DNA of 10,353 nucleotides from Nitrospirota bacterium (GTDB taxonomy: Bacteria; Nitrospinota; Nitrospinia; Nitrospinales; VA-1). Positions 6,645-10,353 of this stretch are shown here, piece by piece. The position numbers and the translations under genes are program-made. Positions within the stretch are counted from its first letter, which is position 1; each line of letters begins with the position of its first letter. Under the pieces are notes generated by a model, which saw only the letters and a list, made by a program, of their open reading frames with translations, ran no database searches and was not told the DNA's origin. Where the stretch lies: the NCBI GenBank assembly GCA_003235465.1, contig QJWD01000231.1:1-10353 (forward strand), in the 5' to 3' direction.

Positions 6645-7277
6645 ATGGGACGGATAAGCGACGCCAGACAACGCATCATCGACAGCGCCAGGGGGCTGAT
6701 CTACGCGCGCAGCTATGCCGACGTCGGCGTGCAGGAGATCTGCGACCGGGCGGAGGTGAAGAAGGGCAGCTTTTACCACTTCTTCCCCTCCAAGCGCGAT
6801 CTCACCCTCGCCGTCCTCGACGAGTGCCATGGCCAGTCGCAGGCGATCATCGCCCGCGCCTTCGACCCGAAGATCCCCCCGCTCACGCGGCTCAAGCGCT
6901 TGGTCGAGCTGAACTACGAGGCGCAGGCGAACCTCAAGAAAACCTCGGGCCACATGCCAGGCTGCCCCTATTCCAACCTGGCCTGCGAGCTGAGCACCCA
7001 GGACGAAACCATCCGCCGGCATCTCGACGGCATTTTCAAGGACCTCATCCGGCCCATCGAAAACGCCCTGAAGGAAGCGGTGCAAGCGGGGGACCTGCCC
7101 AGGATAGACACCCGCCGCTCGGCGGAGGCGGTGTTCGCCTACTGGGAAGGGGTGGTGCTGCTCGCCAAAACGCGCAACGACCCGAAGCTGATCCTGAAAC
7201 TCGGGATGAACTCCCTGCCGCTCCTCAAGCCCGAAAAGAAAGCACGGAAAACTTTAAAAAAGGATAAACCGTTATGA
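6645..7277 (+). CDS. TetR/AcrR-family transcriptional repressor, NemR-like
   Basis: This 210-residue cytoplasmic regulator probably represses its own operon and so the downstream exporter. The N-terminal TetR helix-turn-helix is clear: helix 1 at about 6-20, and V27-x-x-I32 to Y44-H45-F46-F47 with the KGSFYHFF recognition-helix signature at 40-47. The C-terminal ligand-binding part contains G106-C107-P and N111-L-A-x-E115. The same motif with cysteine occurs in E. coli NemR, where Cys106 senses electrophiles and chlorine oxidants, so C107 (and perhaps C114) may be a sensor; that is inference. The ATG at 6645 is chosen over a TTG at 6519 because the upstream 42 codons do not look like family sequence and run through the promoter and operator. 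The Lys-rich tail is encoded by A-rich DNA that also supplies the next gene's ribosome site. It overlaps the MMPL gene by 4 bases (ATGA). Confidence 0.92.
   Translation: MGRISDARQRIIDSARGLIYARSYADVGVQEICDRAEVKKGSFYHFFPSKRDLTLAVLDECHGQSQAIIARAFDPKIPPLTRLKRLVELNYEAQANLKKTSGHMPGCPYSNLACELSTQDETIRRHLDGIFKDLIRPIENALKEAVQAGDLPRIDTRRSAEAVFAYWEGVVLLAKTRNDPKLILKLGMNSLPLLKPEKKARKTLKKDKPL
7260..7264 (+). promoter_or_regulatory. Ribosome-binding site of the MMPL gene inside tetR
   Basis: AAGGA lies nine bases before the ATG at 7274, within the last codons of the tetR gene. Together with the ATGA stop/start overlap it points to coupled translation and supports this start. Confidence 0.6.
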
Positions 7278-9619
7278 CACACTTCGCCACCAACGGCGGC
7301 CGGCTTGGCGAACGCGTCATCCGCTTCCGCTGGCTCATCATCGCCGCCACCCTGCTGGTGGTGGGCCTGGCTGCGAGCGGCGGGCGTTTTCTCACGTTCT
7401 CCACCGACTACCGCGTGTTCTTCAGCAAGGAGAACCCGCAGCTCAACGCCTTCGAGGCGCTGCAGAACACCTACACCAAAAACGACAACGCGATGATCGT
7501 GATCGCGCCGAAAGACGGCAACATCTTCACCCGCGAAGCGCTGGCCGTGGTGGAGGAAGCCACCCGCGAGGCCTGGCAGATCCCCTACTCCACCCGCGTC
7601 GATTCGGTCACCAATTTCCAGCACACCTGGGCCGACGGCGACGACCTGGTGGTGGAGGACCTGGTGGTCGACGCGCTTCACATGAGCGACGAGGACATCG
7701 CCCGAGTGAAGCGGGTGGCGCTTTCAGAACCGTTCCTGGTGGACCGCCTCATAAACGAGGCAAGCCGCATGACGGCGATCAACGCCACCGTCAACCTGCC
7801 GGGAAAAACCCTGACGGAAACCACCGAGGTGGTGACGTTCGTCCGCAAGATGGCGGACGACATCAGGCAAAAACACCCGGAAGTGGATGTCTACCTCGTC
7901 GGCGTCGTGTTCATGAACAACGCCTTCAACGAATCCGGCCAGGGCGACATGCAGACCCTGGTGCCCATCATGTACCTGCTGGTGGTGGGCATCATGCTGA
8001 TCATCCTGCGCTCCCTGCTCGCCACGCTGACCACGGTGGTGGTGATCCTGTTCGCCATCCTCACCGGCATGGGCCTCGCCGGTTACGCGGGCATTGCGCT
8101 CACCCCCGTTTCCGCAAACGCGCCCACCATCATCCTGACCCTGGCGGTGGCGGACAGCATCCACATCTTGATCACGCTGTTTCACGAGATGAGCCTGGGA
8201 AGAACGAAGCAGGACGCGATCATCGAATCGCTGCGCATCAACCACCAGCCGGTGTTCATCACCAGCCTGACCACCGCGATCGGCTTTTTGAGCCTGAATT
8301 TCAGCGATTCGCCGCCGTTCTGGCATCTCGGCAACATCGTCGCCATGGGGGTGAGCGCGGCCTACGTTTATTCCGTGCTGTTCCTGCCCGCGATGATCGC
8401 GGTGCTCCCCATCCGGGCACGCAAGCGGCGCGAAAAGAGCACCGAGCTCATCGACCGCCTCGCCGACTTCGTCATCGAGCGCCGGCAGGCGCTGTTCTTA
8501 GGCACGCTGGCGCTGTTCGTCGTCCTCGGCGTGCAGATCTCGCGCATCGAAATCAACGAGGAGTTTCACAAGTACTTCGACACCCGCTACCAGTTCAGGG
8601 TCGACAACGATTTCGTGACGCAAAACCTCACTGGCTTCATGTCCATCGGCTATTCCCTGGGCGCCGGTGAATCCGGCGGCATCAGCAACCCGGAGTACCT
8701 GGAGAAACTCGAGGAGTTCTCCGAGTGGTACCGCTCGCAGCCTGGTGTCATCCACGTCAACACGCTGACCGACACGATGAAACGGCTGAACAAGAACCTG
8801 CACGGCGACGATCCGGCGTATTACCGCATTCCGGATTCGCGCGAGCTTTCCGCGCAGTACCTGCTTTTGTACGAACTGTCGCTGCCCTTCGGGCTCGATC
8901 TCAACAACCAGATCAACGTCGACAAGTCGTCGACGCGCTTCACCGCCACGCTGGAAAACGTTTCCACCCGCCATTCCCTCGACCTGGAGGACCGCGCCCA
9001 GGCGTGGCTTAAGGCCAACGCGCCGGCGAGCATGGCGACGCCGGGGGCGAGCCCGCTCATCATGTTTTCGCACATCGCCAAGCGCAACCTGCACAGCATG
9101 ATCACCGGCACCTTTCTCGCCCTCGTCCTCATCTCCGTCGTCCTCATGCTGTCGCTCAAGAGCGTGCGCACGGGCCTCGTCAGCATGATCCCCAACATGG
9201 TGCCGATCTTCATGACCTTCGGCATCTGGGCGCTGGTGTTCCGCGAGGTGGGCTTCGCGGTGGCGGTGGTGGCGCCGGTAGCGCTTGGCATCATCGTCGA
9301 CGACACGGTGCATTTCCTGAGCAAGTACGTGCGCGCCCGCCGCGAGCAGGGAAGGAGCGCCGAGGACGCCGTGCGCTATTCGTTCCACACCGTGGGCACC
9401 GCGCTGTGGGTGACCTCGCTCATCCTCATCGCGGGTTTTATCGTGCTGTCGTTCTCCGGCTTCAGGATGAACGCGCACCTCGGCCTGATGACGACCATCG
9501 CCATCCTGTCGGCCCTGGCCGCCGACTTTCTATTCCTGCCGGCGCTGCTCATCAAGCTGGACAAGGCGGCCCAGGGCGGGCTGCGCCTGACCACACCCGT
9601 CATCGCTCAACCCAAGTAG
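7274..9619 (+). CDS. RND-superfamily MMPL-type exporter (COG1033-like)
   Basis: This 781-residue inner-membrane, probably proton-driven exporter has the two-fold RND layout. TM1 is at about 20-36, the first periplasmic loop at about 38-226 (with FSTDYRVFF just after TM1), TM2-6 at about 229-380, TM7 at about 406-424, the second periplasmic loop at about 425-605, and TM8-12 from about 609 to 765. Both halves carry the same intramembrane motif: A293-D294-S-I-H297 in TM4 and D676-D677-T-V-H680 in TM10, so each has an Asp and a His three residues later, likely the proton relay. The length fits single-chain MMPL/HAE-type exporters rather than AcrB-type pumps (over 1000 aa). No adaptor or TolC gene is nearby. 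The next gene, a LolA-like protein, is the usual partner of this subfamily and suggests a lipid or other hydrophobic substrate moved towards the outer membrane. The substrate is unknown. HpnN (hopanoid export) is a related alternative, but no hopanoid genes are in view. Confidence 0.92.
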   Translation: MTHFATNGGRLGERVIRFRWLIIAATLLVVGLAASGGRFLTFSTDYRVFFSKENPQLNAFEALQNTYTKNDNAMIVIAPKDGNIFTREALAVVEEATREAWQIPYSTRVDSVTNFQHTWADGDDLVVEDLVVDALHMSDEDIARVKRVALSEPFLVDRLINEASRMTAINATVNLPGKTLTETTEVVTFVRKMADDIRQKHPEVDVYLVGVVFMNNAFNESGQGDMQTLVPIMYLLVVGIMLIILRSLLATLTTVVVILFAILTGMGLAGYAGIALTPVSANAPTIILTLAVADSIHILITLFHEMSLGRTKQDAIIESLRINHQPVFITSLTTAIGFLSLNFSDSPPFWHLGNIVAMGVSAAYVYSVLFLPAMIAVLPIRARKRREKSTELIDRLADFVIERRQALFLGTLALFVVLGVQISRIEINEEFHKYFDTRYQFRVDNDFVTQNLTGFMSIGYSLGAGESGGISNPEYLEKLEEFSEWYRSQPGVIHVNTLTDTMKRLNKNLHGDDPAYYRIPDSRELSAQYLLLYELSLPFGLDLNNQINVDKSSTRFTATLENVSTRHSLDLEDRAQAWLKANAPASMATPGASPLIMFSHIAKRNLHSMITGTFLALVLISVVLMLSLKSVRTGLVSMIPNMVPIFMTFGIWALVFREVGFAVAVVAPVALGIIVDDTVHFLSKYVRARREQGRSAEDAVRYSFHTVGTALWVTSLILIAGFIVLSFSGFRMNAHLGLMTTIAILSALAADFLFLPALLIKLDKAAQGGLRLTTPVIAQPK

Positions 9620-9624
9620 CTGTC

Positions 9625-10353
9625 ATGAAAAAGTGTCTGATCATCACCCTGTTCGTTCTCGTTCTCCAGCCCGCGTTCCTGTTCGCCGAGACGCCCGAGG
9701 AAAAGGGCCTCGCCATCGCCCGGGAGGACGACCGCCGCGACAACGGTTTCGGCGACTTCACCTCCGACATGGTGATGAACCTGAAAAACCGCCACGGCGA
9801 GGAGAGCCGCCGCATCATAAGAAACCGCACCCTCGAGGTGGAGGGCGACGGCGACAAATCCCTCGTCATCTTCGATGAGCCGCGCGACGTGAAAGGCACC
9901 GCGCTTCTCAATTTCGCCCACAAGACCGGCAACGACGACCAGTGGCTGTACCTGCCGGCGCTCAAACGCGTCAAGCGCATCAGTTCGGCGAACAAGTCCG
10001 GATCGTTCATGGGCAGCGAATTCGCCTACGAAGACGTGACCAGCCAGGAGGTGGAAAAATACACCTACAAGTGGATTCGCGACGAGACGCACGAGGGGAT
10101 GGAATGCTTCGTGTTCGAACGCTACCCCGCCTATCAAAACTCGGGCTACACCCGCCAGGTCGTCTGGCTCGACAAGGCGGAATACCGCCTGCTCAAAATC
10201 GATTTCTACGACCGCAAGAACGCGCTGCTTAAAACCCTCACGCGCCGGGGCTACCAGAAATACCTTGATAAATTCTGGTACCCTGATGAAATGTACATGG
10301 AAAATCATCAGAGCGGCAGGACCACGCTGCTCGTGTGGTCGAACTACAAGTTC
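9625..10353 (+). CDS. Outer-membrane lipoprotein-sorting-like (LolA-like fold) periplasmic protein, 3' end outside window
   Basis: An ATG at 9625, five bases after the exporter stop, opens a frame that stays open for 243 codons to the right edge; the stop codon is not seen. Residues 1-21 form a Sec signal peptide (Lys-Lys, hydrophobic core, likely cut after A21, with a non-ideal Leu at -3). No lipobox follows, so the product should be soluble in the periplasm. The middle carries the family hallmarks: DQWLYLPALKRVKRISSANK at about 112-131, then SGSFMGSEFAYED up to about 144. This is typical of the 'outer membrane lipoprotein-sorting protein' family (PF17131, LolA-like), usually about 250-270 residues, so only the last few residues are probably missing. 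These proteins are regularly encoded beside MMPL exporters and probably accept the exported hydrophobic cargo in the periplasm; that role is inference. No strong Shine-Dalgarno precedes it, so translation is likely coupled to the exporter. Confidence 0.88.
   Translation, partial: MKKCLIITLFVLVLQPAFLFAETPEEKGLAIAREDDRRDNGFGDFTSDMVMNLKNRHGEESRRIIRNRTLEVEGDGDKSLVIFDEPRDVKGTALLNFAHKTGNDDQWLYLPALKRVKRISSANKSGSFMGSEFAYEDVTSQEVEKYTYKWIRDETHEGMECFVFERYPAYQNSGYTRQVVWLDKAEYRLLKIDFYDRKNALLKTLTRRGYQKYLDKFWYPDEMYMENHQSGRTTLLVWSNYKF

Noticed and set aside
8498..9478. Long minus-strand open frame of 326 codons inside the exporter gene
   Set aside because: It is antisense to a well-supported RND protein, and its His/Glu/Arg-rich product is the usual shadow of hydrophobic coding DNA.
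1..10353. Defence island, prophage, insertion sequence or CRISPR array
   Set aside because: No integrase, transposase, phage structural gene, terminal inverted repeats or regularly spaced repeats are seen, and the genes are typical chromosomal membrane and repair functions. The ATPase alone is not evidence for a defence system.

Overview
The window reads as an ordinary chromosomal stretch from a GC-rich, double-membraned (Gram-negative) bacterium. The evidence for two membranes is an RND exporter followed by a LolA-like outer-membrane lipoprotein-sorting protein, and a lysophospholipid transport/reacylation enzyme. Base composition and codon use look even throughout, and I see no integrase, transposase, tRNA, CRISPR array or phage gene. 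I cannot assign a phylum with confidence; a proteobacterial or related lineage (for example a deltaproteobacterial or Nitrospinota-like one) is a guess.

Layout. (1) 1-1949, +: the C-terminal part of a YhaN-like SMC/Rad50-type ATPase whose 5' end lies outside the window. (2) 1950-2164: a non-coding gap with short repeats. (3) 2165-5599, +: one 1144-residue protein that joins an LplT-type MFS transporter, a PlsC-type acyltransferase and an AMP-binding acyl-ACP synthetase, equivalent to E. coli LplT plus Aas in one chain. (4) 5623-6393, -: a convergent gene for a seven-helix CREST/alkaline-ceramidase-type membrane hydrolase with all five expected metal-site residues. (5) 6394-6644: a divergent regulatory region. 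It holds a strong sigma-70-type promoter whose spacer contains a GACCGGTC palindrome and whose predicted start of transcription falls on the next ATG. (6) 6645-10353, +: a tight operon of a TetR/NemR-like repressor (ATGA overlap), an MMPL/RND exporter (5-nt gap) and an outer-membrane lipoprotein-sorting-like protein that runs off the right edge.

How the parts may work together. Three of the four complete or nearly complete units concern membrane lipids: recycling of lysophospholipids, hydrolysis of a lipid amide or related bond, and export of a hydrophobic substrate with a periplasmic LolA-like partner. The TetR protein probably represses its own operon through the palindrome in the promoter spacer and may sense an electrophile or hydrophobic ligand. 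Nothing here is a clearly new system. The points most worth checking are the leaderless, self-repressed promoter, the bacterial CREST hydrolase with an ACER3-like active-site spacing, and the substrate of the RND/LolA-like pair.
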